Shown here piece by piece: positions 7,903 to 16,282 of a stretch of DNA of 64,000 nucleotides; position 1 is the stretch's first letter; the number at the start of each line of letters is the position of its first letter. This stretch comes from Olsenella sp. An188 (GTDB taxonomy: Bacteria; Actinomycetota; Coriobacteriia; Coriobacteriales; Atopobiaceae). A program made the position numbers and the translations under genes. The stretch lies in the NCBI RefSeq assembly GCF_002160255.1, contig NZ_NFKF01000002.1, positions 62,001-126,000 of the forward strand, written 5' to 3'. The notes under the pieces were generated by a model. It did no database searches and had not been told where the DNA came from. It saw nothing but the letters and a program-made list of their open reading frames with translations.

Positions 7903-8886
7903 ATGAAGATCTTCGCCTATGCCCTGCGCCCCTATGACGAGCTCGGCTACCTCGACGCGCTCAGCCGCGAGCTCGGCTTTGGCTACGACTGGACGCCCGA
8001 CTACCCCACCCTGGACAACGCCCATCTCGCCGCGGGCGCCGACATGCTCTCCATCATCACCAACCCGATGACGCCCGAGCTGCTTGGCACCTACCGCGAC
8101 CTCGGCGTCCGCGGCATCGCCACGCGCTCGATCGGCTACGACCACATCGACCTCGACGCCGCCCGAAGCCTGGGGATCCGCGTGGCCCACGCCGCCTACC
8201 CGCCCGAGGGCGTGGCCAACTACGCGATCATGCTCATGATGATGGCCCTGCGCAAGGTCAAGCTCGTGCTCGCGCAGGCCGCCGTCCAGGACTTCAGCCT
8301 GGCCGGCAAGCTCGGCCGCGACATCTCCGGCTGCACCGTGGGCGTGGTGGGCACCGGCCGCATCGGCGCCACCGTCGTGCGCCACCTGCGGGGCTTTGGC
8401 TGCCGCGTCCTGGCCTTCGATCCCTGCCCGCGCGACGACCTCGCCGGGCTCGCCACCTACGTCACGCTCGACGAACTTCTCGCCAGCTCTGACGTCGTCA
8501 CGCTCCACGCGCCGGGCCTGCCCGAGAACCACCACATGATCGGCGCCGCCGAGCTCGCGCGCGCAAAGCGCGGCGTGGTCCTCGTCAACGCGGGGCGCGG
8601 CACCCTCGTGGACACGGCGGCCCTCGTCGACGCGCTCGAGTCCGGCCAGGTGGGGGCGGCCGCGCTCGACACCATCGAGAACGAGTCCAACCTCTACTAC
8701 CTCGACCGCAGCCGCGACGTCCTGCCCAACCGCGACCGGGCGGTCCTCTCGGCGATGCCCAACGTCATAGTCTCGCCGCACATGGCGTTCTACACCGGCG
8801 AGGACGTCGAGGGCATGGTCCGCGGCTCCACGAGCGCGCTTCTCGCCTTCGCCGCGGGCGAGGAGACGCCCTACGAGGTTCGCTAG
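7903..8886 (+). CDS. D-2-hydroxyacid (D-lactate-type) dehydrogenase
   Basis: A 327-residue NAD-dependent dehydrogenase starting at ATG 7903 (AAGGACC upstream). Signs are the N-terminal catalytic domain with RSIGYDHIDLDAA, the nucleotide-binding loop VVGTGRIGATVV near residue 148, NAGRGTLVDTAAL with the substrate-binding Arg region, the catalytic Glu in DTIENESN, and the catalytic His in SPHMAFYT. It most resembles D-lactate dehydrogenase (pyruvate to D-lactate with NADH), a fermentation end step in this kind of anaerobe. VanH-like and other hydroxyacid specificities cannot be excluded. Confidence 0.85.
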   Translation: MKIFAYALRPYDELGYLDALSRELGFGYDWTPDYPTLDNAHLAAGADMLSIITNPMTPELLGTYRDLGVRGIATRSIGYDHIDLDAARSLGIRVAHAAYPPEGVANYAIMLMMMALRKVKLVLAQAAVQDFSLAGKLGRDISGCTVGVVGTGRIGATVVRHLRGFGCRVLAFDPCPRDDLAGLATYVTLDELLASSDVVTLHAPGLPENHHMIGAAELARAKRGVVLVNAGRGTLVDTAALVDALESGQVGAAALDTIENESNLYYLDRSRDVLPNRDRAVLSAMPNVIVSPHMAFYTGEDVEGMVRGSTSALLAFAAGEETPYEVR

Positions 8887-8911
8887 GCGCAGGGCGAGGA
8901 AGGGAGGTCCC

Positions 8912-9508
8912 GTGACAGGAAGGACGCACGTGGCGGCGGGCGTCGCCGTGGCGCTCCTCGCTGCCGGCCCCGCGGCCGGGCTCCCCGCGCTCGCGCTCGC
9001 CGCCGGAGGCGGGGCCGTCGGGGCGACCATCCCCGACCTCGACGTGCGCGACCCGGCCCACCCGCACCGAGATTGCCTCGCGCGCGTCGCCTCGGCGGCC
9101 CTGCTCGTCGCCGGGCTCGCGGCCGACGCCGCTTCCGGCGGAACGCTCCTTCGTGCGGCCTCGTCGGCCGGGGCCGCCCCGCTCGCGCTCGGCGCGCTCG
9201 GCCTCGCGGGCCTCCTCTGCGCCACGCGCCTCTCGTCGCACCGAGCCTTCTCGCACTCTCTCCTCGCGCTCGCCGGCTACGCCGCGGCCACCCATCTCCT
9301 GGCCGCCCCGCTCGCGCTGCCCGTGGCGCTCGGCTTTGCCTCGCACCTCGCGCTCGACGCGCTCAACCACCGCGCGGTGCGCCTGCTCTGGCCGCTGCGC
9401 GGAGGCGTTGCCCTCGGGCTGTGCCGCACGGGCGGCGTCGTGGACTCGTGCGTGCTCGTCGCCGCGCTCGCGGCGGCGGGCGGGGCGCTCTGGCGCGCGC
9501 TCGCGTGA
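8912..9508 (+). CDS. Membrane-bound metal-dependent hydrolase (YdjM/DUF457 family)
   Basis: A 198-residue, Ala/Leu-rich membrane protein started at a GTG with GGGAGG upstream. The opening GRTHVAAGVAVALL, the HRAFSHSLLALAG segment and SHLALDALNHRAVRLLWPL give the spaced histidines and aspartates typical of YdjM-like integral-membrane hydrolases. Four to five hydrophobic spans. The substrate is unknown for this family in actinobacteria. It lies 25 bp after the dehydrogenase on the same strand and may be co-transcribed. Confidence 0.75.
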   Translation: MTGRTHVAAGVAVALLAAGPAAGLPALALAAGGGAVGATIPDLDVRDPAHPHRDCLARVASAALLVAGLAADAASGGTLLRAASSAGAAPLALGALGLAGLLCATRLSSHRAFSHSLLALAGYAAATHLLAAPLALPVALGFASHLALDALNHRAVRLLWPLRGGVALGLCRTGGVVDSCVLVAALAAAGGALWRALA

Positions 9509-9526
9509 CGGGGGCGCCGCGCGGCG

Positions 9527-10078
9527 CTACGCGTCCTCGGGCTTCTCGGACTTCTCGGGCTTCTCGGCCTTGTCCGCGGCGTCCCTGACGACCGGGGCGC
9601 GACGGCTGCGCTGCTCGATCTCCTCGGCGGTGAGGACGTCCTCGATACGCAGGTTGACGCCGGCCACCTCGAGGCCCGTCATGCCCGTGACCTGCTTCAC
9701 CACGGCGCGCTTGACGTCCTCGAAGACCTGCGGCGCGTACGCCCCGTACTCGATGAGCACGGAGATGTTCACGCGCACGGCGCTCTCCGGCGTCACCTCG
9801 ACGGTGACGCCCTTGGTGGAGTCGCTCGCGCCGAAGGCGTCCTGCACGCGGTTGAACCAGCTGCCCTTCATGCCCACCACGCCGGGCACCTCGCGCATGG
9901 CGATGGCCACGATCTTCTCGATCACGCCGTTGGAGAAGGTCAGCGAGTCCTCGGAGTCCACGTCCTCGTCGTCGGTGACGGCCTCGATGTCCTGGCCCGC
10001 CGCGCTCGGGGCAAGCTCGGTCCCGGCGTCCTCGTCGGGCTCGACGTCCTGGCGGGACCTGCTCTCGTCTGTGCTCAT
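9527..10078 (-). CDS. Asp23/Gls24 family envelope stress protein
   Basis: A 183-residue soluble protein. An acidic, disordered N-terminus is followed by the Asp23 domain: LTFSNGVIEKIVAIAMREVPGV, then VEVTPESAVRVNISVLIEYG and a conserved end TGLEVAGVNLRIEDVL. The C-tail repeats KPEKSEKPE. In firmicutes, Asp23 is held at the membrane by AmaP and accumulates under alkaline stress. Here it is the third gene of the set amaP-DUF2273-asp23, which matches that arrangement. It is followed by the convergent hydrolase gene. Confidence 0.85.
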   Translation of the reverse strand: MSTDESRSRQDVEPDEDAGTELAPSAAGQDIEAVTDDEDVDSEDSLTFSNGVIEKIVAIAMREVPGVVGMKGSWFNRVQDAFGASDSTKGVTVEVTPESAVRVNISVLIEYGAYAPQVFEDVKRAVVKQVTGMTGLEVAGVNLRIEDVLTAEEIEQRSRRAPVVRDAADKAEKPEKSEKPEDA

Positions 10079-10118
10079 GTCTGCTCCTCGATGTCAGGGC
10101 GCCGAGACGCCGCAGTTG

Positions 10119-10478
10119 CTACTGGTTGCCGCGCGAGAAGAGCCGACGCAGCGCGTTCACGATCTTGGGGTCCCCGTCCGCGAGCTGGCCCACGGCCACG
10201 CCCGCCACCACGAGGACCGCGATCACGATGGTGTACCACGGCCCGATCGCGATGAGCACGAGCGCGGCGAGAAGCCCCACGAGCCCGCCCCAGAAGGCGT
10301 TCTCGTTGCCGGGGAAGGTCCGGCTCACCCATGCCGTGACGGCGCCGATCCCGCGCGCACGGGACTCCTCGCGTCCCTCGGGCGCGGAGCCGGGTGTCGC
10401 GTCCGGGGCGGCCTGGCGCTCGTCCCTCTCGCCCTGCTCGACCTCGACCTTGGGCCGGCGGTCCTTCTCGTCAGCCAT
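10119..10478 (-). CDS. DUF2273 small membrane protein
   Basis: 119 residues: a charged N-terminal half (KDRRPKVEVEQGERDE), then a compact membrane region with two spans (GLVGLLAALVLIAIGPW and IVIAVLVVAGVAVGQLADG) and a short basic tail. DUF2273 proteins are routinely encoded between AmaP and Asp23-type genes, as here; the start lies 2 bp from the end of amaP. Presumably part of the membrane platform for Asp23. No enzymatic role is known. Confidence 0.8.
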   Translation of the reverse strand: MADEKDRRPKVEVEQGERDERQAAPDATPGSAPEGREESRARGIGAVTAWVSRTFPGNENAFWGGLVGLLAALVLIAIGPWYTIVIAVLVVAGVAVGQLADGDPKIVNALRRLFSRGNQ

Positions 10479-10479
10479 C

Positions 10480-11133
10480 TCACGCCTCCCTCTCGGCGTC
10501 GCGGGCAGGTCCCATGGACACCGTGATCTCGCTCGTCGAGTCCGGGGTCGCGGGGGCGACCTGCCCGGCCTCGGGTGCGGCCTGCCCGGCCTCGTCCTCC
10601 TGCGCGGAGGCGAGCGTCACGGACTCGGGCTCCACGAACTCCAGGCTCACGTCCTCGACCTTGTCGCCGCACACCGCGGCGAGGCCGTCGATCAGCTCCT
10701 CGTGCAGCTCGGCGCCCTTGGCCACCACGTCGACCGTCTCGTGCGGGAGCACGCGGACGTGCACGCGCACGTGCCCGCGCGCCTTGGCGTCGACGCGGAC
10801 GCGCGCGGCAGCGCAGGTCCCGTCCGCCTCGACGATGTGGGAGGCCTGGGCGGCGATGGCATCACGCGTGACCGAGATCACGCCGCCGTCCACCGTGGCG
10901 ATCTCGACGGTGCGCACCGTGCGCCGCGAGAAGAGCGCGCGCAGGAGCAGCACGAGCAGGCCGAAGGCGCTTATCGCCAGGCACGCGACAACCGCGAGCG
11001 AGTACTCCCCCACGGCGAAGAGCGCCGAGGCGGCCGAGGTCCACGGCCCGTACCAGGTGAGCGCGAGGGCTGCGAGCGCGGCGAGGTCCGCCAGCACGAA
11101 GACGATCGCGCACAGGCGCTTGAACACACTCAT
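10480..11133 (-). CDS. amaP: AmaP-like alkaline-shock membrane anchor
   Basis: 217 residues from ATG 11133 (GGGAG upstream); an in-frame extension to 11223 lacks a ribosome site. The N-terminal CAIVFVLADLAALAALAL and VVACLAISAFGLLVLLL form a hairpin of two membrane helices. The cytoplasmic part has RTVEIATVDGGVISVTRDAI and VRVDAKARGHVRVHVRVLPHE, the degenerate Asp23-like domain of AmaP. A negatively charged, Ala/Pro-rich tail follows. In the family it anchors Asp23 to the membrane; gene order supports that. Confidence 0.8.
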   Translation of the reverse strand: MSVFKRLCAIVFVLADLAALAALALTWYGPWTSAASALFAVGEYSLAVVACLAISAFGLLVLLLRALFSRRTVRTVEIATVDGGVISVTRDAIAAQASHIVEADGTCAAARVRVDAKARGHVRVHVRVLPHETVDVVAKGAELHEELIDGLAAVCGDKVEDVSLEFVEPESVTLASAQEDEAGQAAPEAGQVAPATPDSTSEITVSMGPARDAEREA

Positions 11134-11170
11134 CGAAGATCTCCCATCAGCCGAAGTCTGACAGCTGCCC

Positions 11171-12592
11171 CTAGGATACCCCTTGCCCCGGACGGACGTC
11201 TCGCGGGGCCGGAGAGTCCGCACGCTCTCCCGAGGCGCGCCGGCGGCCCGGGCGCCGGACCGCGAGACGCGCGAAGGCGAGCCCGAGCACGGCCGAGCTC
11301 ACGGAGGCGAGCAGGATCGCGCACTTGGCGGCCACCGCGTCGGCGGGGTCAGCGAAGGCCAGCCCCGTGATGAGGATCGACATGGTGAAGCCCACGCCTC
11401 CCAGGAGGCCCACGGCCACGACCTGGGGCCAGTCCATGCCGCGCGGCAGGCGCGCGAAGCCCAGGCGCACGAGCAGGACCGTCACCAGGACGATGCCGAG
11501 CGGCTTGCCCACCACGGCGCCGAGGTAGACGCCGTGGGCGACCGGGCTCGTGAGCAGGGAGCCGAGGTTCTCGCCCACGAGGTGGAGCTCGGCGTTCACG
11601 AAGGCGAAGAGCGGCAGCACGCCGAAGTTCACGGCCACCGAGACGTAGCGCTCCATGCGCTGCAGCGGCGGCGTGACGTGGTGCATCACGCGCTCGACGC
11701 GCCACGCCCCCTCGGTGAAGTCGTGCTGGCCGAGCACGTGGTGGGCGTCGTCATAGGTGTCGTCGAGGTCGTGGGCGCGCCGCTCGAGCCAGCCCCCGAG
11801 CTCGCCGAGGCGCACGTCGGAGCGGCTCGGCAGCGCGAAGGCGAGGATGACGCCGGCGAGCGTGGCGTGGATGCCCGAGTTGAACAGGCACGCCCACAGC
11901 ACGAGCCCCACCACGACGTAGGGGGCGAGCGAGTAGACGCGGGCGCGGGCGAGCGCCGCGAGGGCGCCCGTGCAGGCGAGGGCGGCGAGGCACCAGCCGA
12001 GCTGGGGGACCTGCCCGTAGAAGAGCGCGATGACCACGATGGCGAGGATGTCGTCGGCGATGGCGAGGGTCTGGAAGAAGACCTTCGTTGAGGGGGAGAT
12101 GCGGTCCCCCAGAAGCGACACCACCCCGAGCGCGAAGGCGATGTCGGTGGCAATGGGCACCGCCCAGCCGCGCGCCGTGGGCGCGCCGAGGTTGAGCGCC
12201 AGGTAGATGAGCGCCGGCACGCACACCCCGCCCACCGCGGCGAGCATGGGCAGCATGGCCTGGCGCGGGCGGCGCAGCTGGCCGACCGTCATCTCGTACT
12301 TGAGCTCGATGCCCACGAGCAGGAAGAAGACGGCCATGAGGAAGTCGTTGACGAACTGCTCCACCGTGAGCGAGACCGTGAGCGGCCCCGCCCCCAGCTC
12401 GAGCGGCTGGGAGAGCAGCCACTCCGTCCCCTCGTAGAGCGGCGTGTTGGCCACCACCAGGGCGAGAAGGGCCGCGCCCACCATGACCGCAGCGGCGACC
12501 GTCGAGCTGCCCGTCACCGAGCGCAGCGCGCCGCGGCGCTCGAGGCGGCGCACGACCGCGGGCTCCCCGTAGATGCTGCCCACGCGCCTCAC
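11171..12592 (-). CDS. nhaA: NhaA-type Na+/H+ antiporter
   Basis: A 473-residue, 11-12-span membrane protein. Family landmarks are VEQFVNDFLMAVFFLLVGIELK, VPIATDIAFALGVVSLLG with the TDIAFA helix, KVFFQTLAIADDILAIVVIALFY carrying the paired Asp transport site, and GIVLVTVLLVRLG. NhaA exports Na+ in exchange for protons and contributes to alkaline and salt tolerance, in keeping with the neighbouring Asp23/AmaP genes. The GTG start overlaps the stop of the DUF1836 gene (GTGA), so the two are translationally coupled. The loop between the two halves (about 290-330) is longer than in E. coli NhaA. Confidence 0.9.
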   Translation of the reverse strand: MRRVGSIYGEPAVVRRLERRGALRSVTGSSTVAAAVMVGAALLALVVANTPLYEGTEWLLSQPLELGAGPLTVSLTVEQFVNDFLMAVFFLLVGIELKYEMTVGQLRRPRQAMLPMLAAVGGVCVPALIYLALNLGAPTARGWAVPIATDIAFALGVVSLLGDRISPSTKVFFQTLAIADDILAIVVIALFYGQVPQLGWCLAALACTGALAALARARVYSLAPYVVVGLVLWACLFNSGIHATLAGVILAFALPSRSDVRLGELGGWLERRAHDLDDTYDDAHHVLGQHDFTEGAWRVERVMHHVTPPLQRMERYVSVAVNFGVLPLFAFVNAELHLVGENLGSLLTSPVAHGVYLGAVVGKPLGIVLVTVLLVRLGFARLPRGMDWPQVVAVGLLGGVGFTMSILITGLAFADPADAVAAKCAILLASVSSAVLGLAFARLAVRRPGRRRASGERADSPAPRDVRPGQGVS

Positions 12593-13221
12593 TCCCCGCC
12601 CGCGCCGAGCAGCAGGGCCTGCTCGACGGCGACCTTGGCGGCCAGCGCGTCCATCGCGGCCTGGATGAGCCGCGCGAGCTCGGGCGCCGCCGGCTCTCCG
12701 GATGCGTCGACGAGCGTGAGCGGGCGCGCGTCCCCGGCCGCGCCGTTCTTCTCGCCGGCCGCGCCGTCCCCCTCGCCGGGCGCGTCTGGCGAGAAGCGCG
12801 CCGCGAGGGCGCGCTCGAGGGCGGCGCAGGAGTCGTCGTAGAGCGCCTCGAGGTCGAGCCCCGAGTCCCAGATCTGCCCTGCGAGCTGCGAGACCTGCGC
12901 GATCGAGAACACGCGCTTGAGCGCGCAGACAAACAGCAGCGACGCCACGTGGCGGCGCGTGTAGCGCTTGCGGCGCGGCGCCGGGATCACTCCCTGCTTG
13001 ACGTAGTTGTTGACCATCGACCCGGTGACGGGGGTCTCCCCGGGCACCTGCATGAACTCGAGCTCCTGGCTGACGAGCGTGATGAGCTGGTCCAGGTAGA
13101 GCTCGATGCGCGGCATCTCGCGGATGCGCGAGAGGTGCACCGTCGACATGCGCTCGGCGAGCTCGCGAAGGTCCTCGGCGGAGACGGGGCGGACCTGGGC
13201 GACGCGGTTCTTCTCGGCCAT
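12589..13221 (-). CDS. DUF1836 putative DNA-binding regulator
   Basis: 210 residues. The central segment IELYLDQLITLVSQELEF, then TGSMVNNYVKQGVIPAPRRKRYTRRHVASLLF, is a MerR-like winged helix seen in DUF1836 proteins, which recur in anaerobic firmicutes and Coriobacteria. The C-terminal third is Ala-rich with GEGDGAAGEKNGAAG containing the window-wide motif. It is divergent from degV across 128 bp and overlaps nhaA, so it is a candidate regulator of nhaA or of itself. Function is otherwise unknown. Confidence 0.75.
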   Translation of the reverse strand: MAEKNRVAQVRPVSAEDLRELAERMSTVHLSRIREMPRIELYLDQLITLVSQELEFMQVPGETPVTGSMVNNYVKQGVIPAPRRKRYTRRHVASLLFVCALKRVFSIAQVSQLAGQIWDSGLDLEALYDDSCAALERALAARFSPDAPGEGDGAAGEKNGAAGDARPLTLVDASGEPAAPELARLIQAAMDALAAKVAVEQALLLGAGGE

Positions 13222-13274
13222 GTTCCTCCTGTGAAATGCGACCGAATACCGAAATCCATGTTATCTAGTATTCA

Positions 13275-13299
13275 AGACTACGTGAGAGCACTATAGTCT
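13275..13299. promoter_or_regulatory. degV/DUF1836 divergent promoter with inverted repeat
   Basis: The AT-rich divergent intergenic DNA contains the inverted repeat AGACTA (13275-13280) and TAGTCT (13294-13299). A TATAGT -10-like box overlaps the right arm on the plus strand. The symmetry suggests an operator for the divergently encoded DUF1836 protein; this is inference from position only. Confidence 0.35.
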
Positions 13300-13349
13300 G
13301 AACCCAATGATACCGCCGACACGCGACGTCATGTCACGAGGGGGAAGCC

Positions 13350-14222
13350 ATGAGCGAGCAGCGCATCGCCGTCATCACCGACACCGGAACCGACACGCCC
13401 GAGGCGTTCGTCGCCGCCCACGACGTGCGCGTGGTGCCGCTGCGCATCAACTACTCCGACGGCTCCACGTTCGAGTCGGGCGTGGACATCACGCCCGAGC
13501 AGCTCGTGGGCCGCTTTGCCGAGGAGGTGCCGAGCACCTCGCTGCCCTCGCCGCTCAGGATCCAGGAGACCTTCGAGGGCGCCCGGCGCGACGGCTACGA
13601 CGGCGCGGTCTTCGTCGCCATCTCCTCGGGGCTCTCGGCAACCTACGAGACCGTGAGCATGGTCGCGCGCCAGATGGAGGCCGACGGCTTCCCCGTCGTG
13701 GTGGTCGACACCAAGAGCATCGGCGTGGCGGCCGGTCTCGTCGTGATGGAGGCCGTGCGCCAGATCGAGGCGGGCATGCCGCTCTCCTCGCTCGGCAGCG
13801 TCCTCGAGGGCGTGGCGAGAAGGACCCGCGTGTTCTTCTCGGTGCAGAGCCTCGACTTCCTGCACAAGGGCGGCCGCATCGGCGACGCCGAGTACCGCCT
13901 GGGCAGCGTGCTCAGGATCAAGCCGGTCTTCACCTGCGACGAGGCGGGCAAGTACGTGGTCGCCAAGAAGGCGCGCGGCTGGAAGCGCGCCCTCGACGAG
14001 GAGGTGCGCCTGGCCGTGGAGGCGGCGCGCGCCCACGACCGGGTGCGCCTCGCCATCTGCAGCTACGAGGACGAGGGCATCTTCGAGCGGCTCGAGGAGC
14101 AGCTGCGCCGCGAGGTGGGTGCGGTGAGCGAGGTCGTCGAGGTGCTGCGCTCCGGCATCTCCGCCGACCTGCTCGTGCACACCGGGCCGAGCCTGGCCGG
14201 CGTCGCCGTTATGGGCTGCTAG
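13350..14222 (+). CDS. DegV family fatty-acid-binding protein
   Basis: A 290-residue cytosolic protein, ATG 13350 behind AGGGGGAAGCC. DegV landmarks are the N-terminal ITDTGTDTPEAF, TSLPSPLRIQETFE, FVAISSGLSATYETV, VDTKSIGVAAGLV and FLHKGGRIG, with a C-terminal HTGPSLAGVAVMGC. DegV/FakB proteins bind long-chain fatty acids and can hand them to the FakA kinase for phospholipid synthesis. No fakA is in the window. At VARRT the motif GGCGAGAAGGACC forces the rare codons AGA-AGG. Confidence 0.88.
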   Translation: MSEQRIAVITDTGTDTPEAFVAAHDVRVVPLRINYSDGSTFESGVDITPEQLVGRFAEEVPSTSLPSPLRIQETFEGARRDGYDGAVFVAISSGLSATYETVSMVARQMEADGFPVVVVDTKSIGVAAGLVVMEAVRQIEAGMPLSSLGSVLEGVARRTRVFFSVQSLDFLHKGGRIGDAEYRLGSVLRIKPVFTCDEAGKYVVAKKARGWKRALDEEVRLAVEAARAHDRVRLAICSYEDEGIFERLEEQLRREVGAVSEVVEVLRSGISADLLVHTGPSLAGVAVMGC

Positions 14223-14258
14223 GGGCGGCGCGTTTGAGCCCGCGCCCGGGCGCGGGCG

Positions 14259-14960
14259 CTACAGCTTCTCCACCATGCGGGCCACGATCTTGGCGCAGTG
14301 GTGCGCGGCGGCGCGCTCGAAGGCGGCGTAGTCGCCGGTCTGGCCCTCGGTGCCGGGCTTGTCGGAGATCGCGCGCACCACGACGAAGGGCACGCCGTTG
14401 AGCGTGGCCGCCTGGGCGATTGCCGCGCCCTCCATCTCGCAGCACAGGCCGCCGAAGGTCTCCACGATGCGACGGCGGTCCCCCTCCGCGGAGATGAACT
14501 GGTCGCCGGAGGCCACGCGGCCCGGCAGCGCGCGGACCTCGGGCGCCACCTCAGCCGCCGCAGCGAGCGCCGCCTCGCGCAGGCCGGCGTCGGCCACGAA
14601 CTCCGGGCGCTCCCGGCCGGGGATGAGCCCGGGCGCATAGCCGAGCGGGCCCACGGTAAAGTCGTGCTGCACGCAGTCGGTGGCCACCACGAGGTCGCCG
14701 ATATCGAGCGCGCCGGCATCCAGCGAGCCGGCGATGCCGGTGTTGATAAGGTGCGTGCAGCCAAAGCGGTCGCAGAGCACCTGCGCGCAGATGCCGGCGT
14801 TGACCTTGCCGATCCCGCACTTCACGACCACCACGTCCTTCTCGCCGAGCCGGCCGGAGAAGAAGTCCATGCCGGCCACGGCCTGCGCCTGCGCGCCCGC
14901 GAGCCGCCCGCGCAGCAGCTCGACCTCCACGTCCATCGCGCCGATGATGCCGATCTTCAT
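14259..14960 (-). CDS. mtnN: 5'-methylthioadenosine/S-adenosylhomocysteine nucleosidase
   Basis: 233 residues from the ATG at 14960 (GGGAGGAACATC upstream). MKIGIIGAMDVEVELL at the N-terminus, the central TGIAGSLD, and CEMEGAAIAQAATLNGVPFVVVRAISD with the catalytic Asp near the end are diagnostic of MTA/SAH nucleosidase (Pfs). It cleaves adenine from SAH and MTA. Its product S-ribosylhomocysteine is the substrate of LuxS, encoded just upstream on the same strand. The two are separated by an array of 61-bp hairpin repeats. Confidence 0.93.
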   Translation of the reverse strand: MKIGIIGAMDVEVELLRGRLAGAQAQAVAGMDFFSGRLGEKDVVVVKCGIGKVNAGICAQVLCDRFGCTHLINTGIAGSLDAGALDIGDLVVATDCVQHDFTVGPLGYAPGLIPGRERPEFVADAGLREAALAAAAEVAPEVRALPGRVASGDQFISAEGDRRRIVETFGGLCCEMEGAAIAQAATLNGVPFVVVRAISDKPGTEGQTGDYAAFERAAAHHCAKIVARMVEKL

Positions 14961-14974
14961 GATGTTCCTCCCTT

Positions 14975-15120
14975 GGTGCGGCTTCCGGACGCTTTGGGCC
15001 CCCAAACCGTCCACAACCTGCACGCTTTCGTAATAGGTGCGGCTTCCGGACGTTTTCTACCCGAAAACCGTCCGGAACCTGCTCGTCTCTTGGTTAGGTG
15101 CGCCTTCCGGACGCTCTTCT
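14975..15120 (+). repeat. Tandem 61-bp hairpin repeats, locus 1
   Basis: Units begin at 14975, 15036 and 15097, exactly 61 bp apart. The first two are full length, each GGTGCGGCTTCCGGACG followed by a loop and CGTCCNNAACCTGC. The third is cut off by a GGCGAGAAG hairpin. Unit 2 folds as TTCCGGACG against CGTCCGGAA with an inner TTTTC/GAAAA stem. A similar pair with the same 61-bp spacing occurs at 63545-63658 in the opposite orientation. The array fills the luxS-mtnN gap up to 5 bp before the mtnN ribosome site. Confidence 0.75.
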
Positions 15121-15134
15121 CGCCCGGCGAGAAG
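15116..15134 (-). terminator. Hairpin of two facing uptake-like motifs after luxS
   Basis: CTTCTCGCC (15116-15124) and GGCGAGAAG (15126-15134) form a perfect 9-bp stem with a one-base centre, 11 bp downstream of the luxS stop. No T-run follows. Inverted pairs of genome signal motifs acting as terminators are well known for DNA uptake sequences in Neisseria and Haemophilus; that role here is inferred. Confidence 0.4.
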
Positions 15135-15144
15135 CGCCGGCAGC

Positions 15145-15639
15145 CTACGCCTCGTCGGTCGGGTACGTCAGGTGCGCCTCGTCGATGTCCGCCAGCGTGT
15201 CCGCCACGTAGCGGCGGGCCCACCAGCGCGCCATCGCGAGGTCGGAGTCGTGCCAGTTGCCGCAGTCGCGCGGCGCGGCGCCGGGGACCTCGCCCTCGAA
15301 GTCGCGGACGAACTCGAAGCAGGCGCGCACGAGCGGCGCAACCTCCGCGGACGTTCGCTCGCCCCAGACCAGCAGGTAGAAGCCCGTGCGGCAGCCCATC
15401 GGGCCGAAGTAGAGCACCTGGTCGCGCCACGCGGGGTCGTTGCGCAGGTAGGTGGCGCCCAGGTGCTCGATGGCGTGGACGGCCGCGGTGTCCATGACCG
15501 GCTCGCGGTTGGGCGCGGTCACGCGCAGGTCAAAGGTGGTGACGACGGAGCCCGTGGCCGGGTCGCGGTCCACGCGGCTCACGTAGACGCCCGGCTCGAG
15601 CGCGAGGTGGTTGACGGTGAAGCTGGCGATCTTGTCCAT
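15145..15639 (-). CDS. luxS: S-ribosylhomocysteine lyase (AI-2 synthase)
   Basis: 164 residues. The zinc-binding HAIEH, PMGCRTGFYLLVWG, and CGNWHDSDLAMARWWARRY towards the C-terminus match LuxS, as does the opening KIASFTVNHLALEPGVYVSR. It converts S-ribosylhomocysteine to homocysteine and DPD, the precursor of autoinducer 2. ATG 15639 follows GGGAGGCCCC. With mtnN it makes the complete two-step SAH recycling route. A TACACT box on the minus strand near 15674 could be the -10. Confidence 0.95.
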   Translation of the reverse strand: MDKIASFTVNHLALEPGVYVSRVDRDPATGSVVTTFDLRVTAPNREPVMDTAAVHAIEHLGATYLRNDPAWRDQVLYFGPMGCRTGFYLLVWGERTSAEVAPLVRACFEFVRDFEGEVPGAAPRDCGNWHDSDLAMARWWARRYVADTLADIDEAHLTYPTDEA

Positions 15640-15772
15640 GGGGCCTCCCCAGGTCGCGGGTTCTTCTCGCCGTTTAGTGTAGCCGGTCGGGCGCTGGCGA
15701 GAAAAACATGGGACAAACTGGAGGCGGCCCCGTGTCCTAGGTGAGGGCCCGAGAGAGACGAGAGGGGCGGCG

Positions 15773-16282
15773 ATGGTGCGACGGGTGGTGAGAGACGACG
15801 CGTTCCTGCGGCGCGCGATGCGCGACCACGGAGCGGTGGTGCTGCGGCTGGCGCTTGCGCAGACCGGCTCGCGGGCGGACGCGGAGGACGTCTACCAGGA
15901 CGTCTTCGTGGCGCTCGCGTGCTGCGAGACGGACTTCGCCGATGACGACCACCTGCGGGCGTGGCTGCTGCGCTCCACCACGAACCGCTGCCACGACCTC
16001 GCGCGCTCCTGGTGGCACAGGCACGCGCAGTCGTTTGACGCGCTCGCGCTCGAGGTCGCGCAGGACGATTCGGATGAGGGGACAGCCATTGCCCCCGCAG
16101 AGCTCTGGGCCGCGGTCCAGCGCCTGCCGGAGCGCTACCGGGCCGTCGTCCACCTGCGCTACGTTGAGCAGCTGCCGGCGGACAAGATCGCCGCGGCGTG
16201 CGGCATCAGCGAGTCGGCCGTGCGCACGCGCCTCTCGCGCGCGACTCGGAAGCTGAGAACCTACCTGGGAGGTACAAGATGA
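15773..16282 (+). CDS. ECF-type RNA polymerase sigma factor
   Basis: 169 residues with both ECF regions: sigma-2 (RLALAQTGSRADAEDVYQDVFVAL and LRAWLLRSTTNRCHDLARS) and sigma-4 (RLPERYRAVVHLRYVEQLPADKIAAA, then ISESAVRTRLSRATRKLR). A short acidic linker separates them. The stop codon overlaps the start of the next gene (ATGA), the usual sign of a sigma/anti-sigma pair. It probably directs its own operon, but no obvious ECF promoter was identified upstream. Confidence 0.9.
   Translation: MVRRVVRDDAFLRRAMRDHGAVVLRLALAQTGSRADAEDVYQDVFVALACCETDFADDDHLRAWLLRSTTNRCHDLARSWWHRHAQSFDALALEVAQDDSDEGTAIAPAELWAAVQRLPERYRAVVHLRYVEQLPADKIAAACGISESAVRTRLSRATRKLRTYLGGTR

Noticed and set aside
14975-15120. CRISPR array or tandem riboswitch
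   Set aside because: Units are contiguous hairpins without unique spacers, no cas genes are near, and the other locus has the opposite orientation to its genes, so a leader riboswitch is unlikely.
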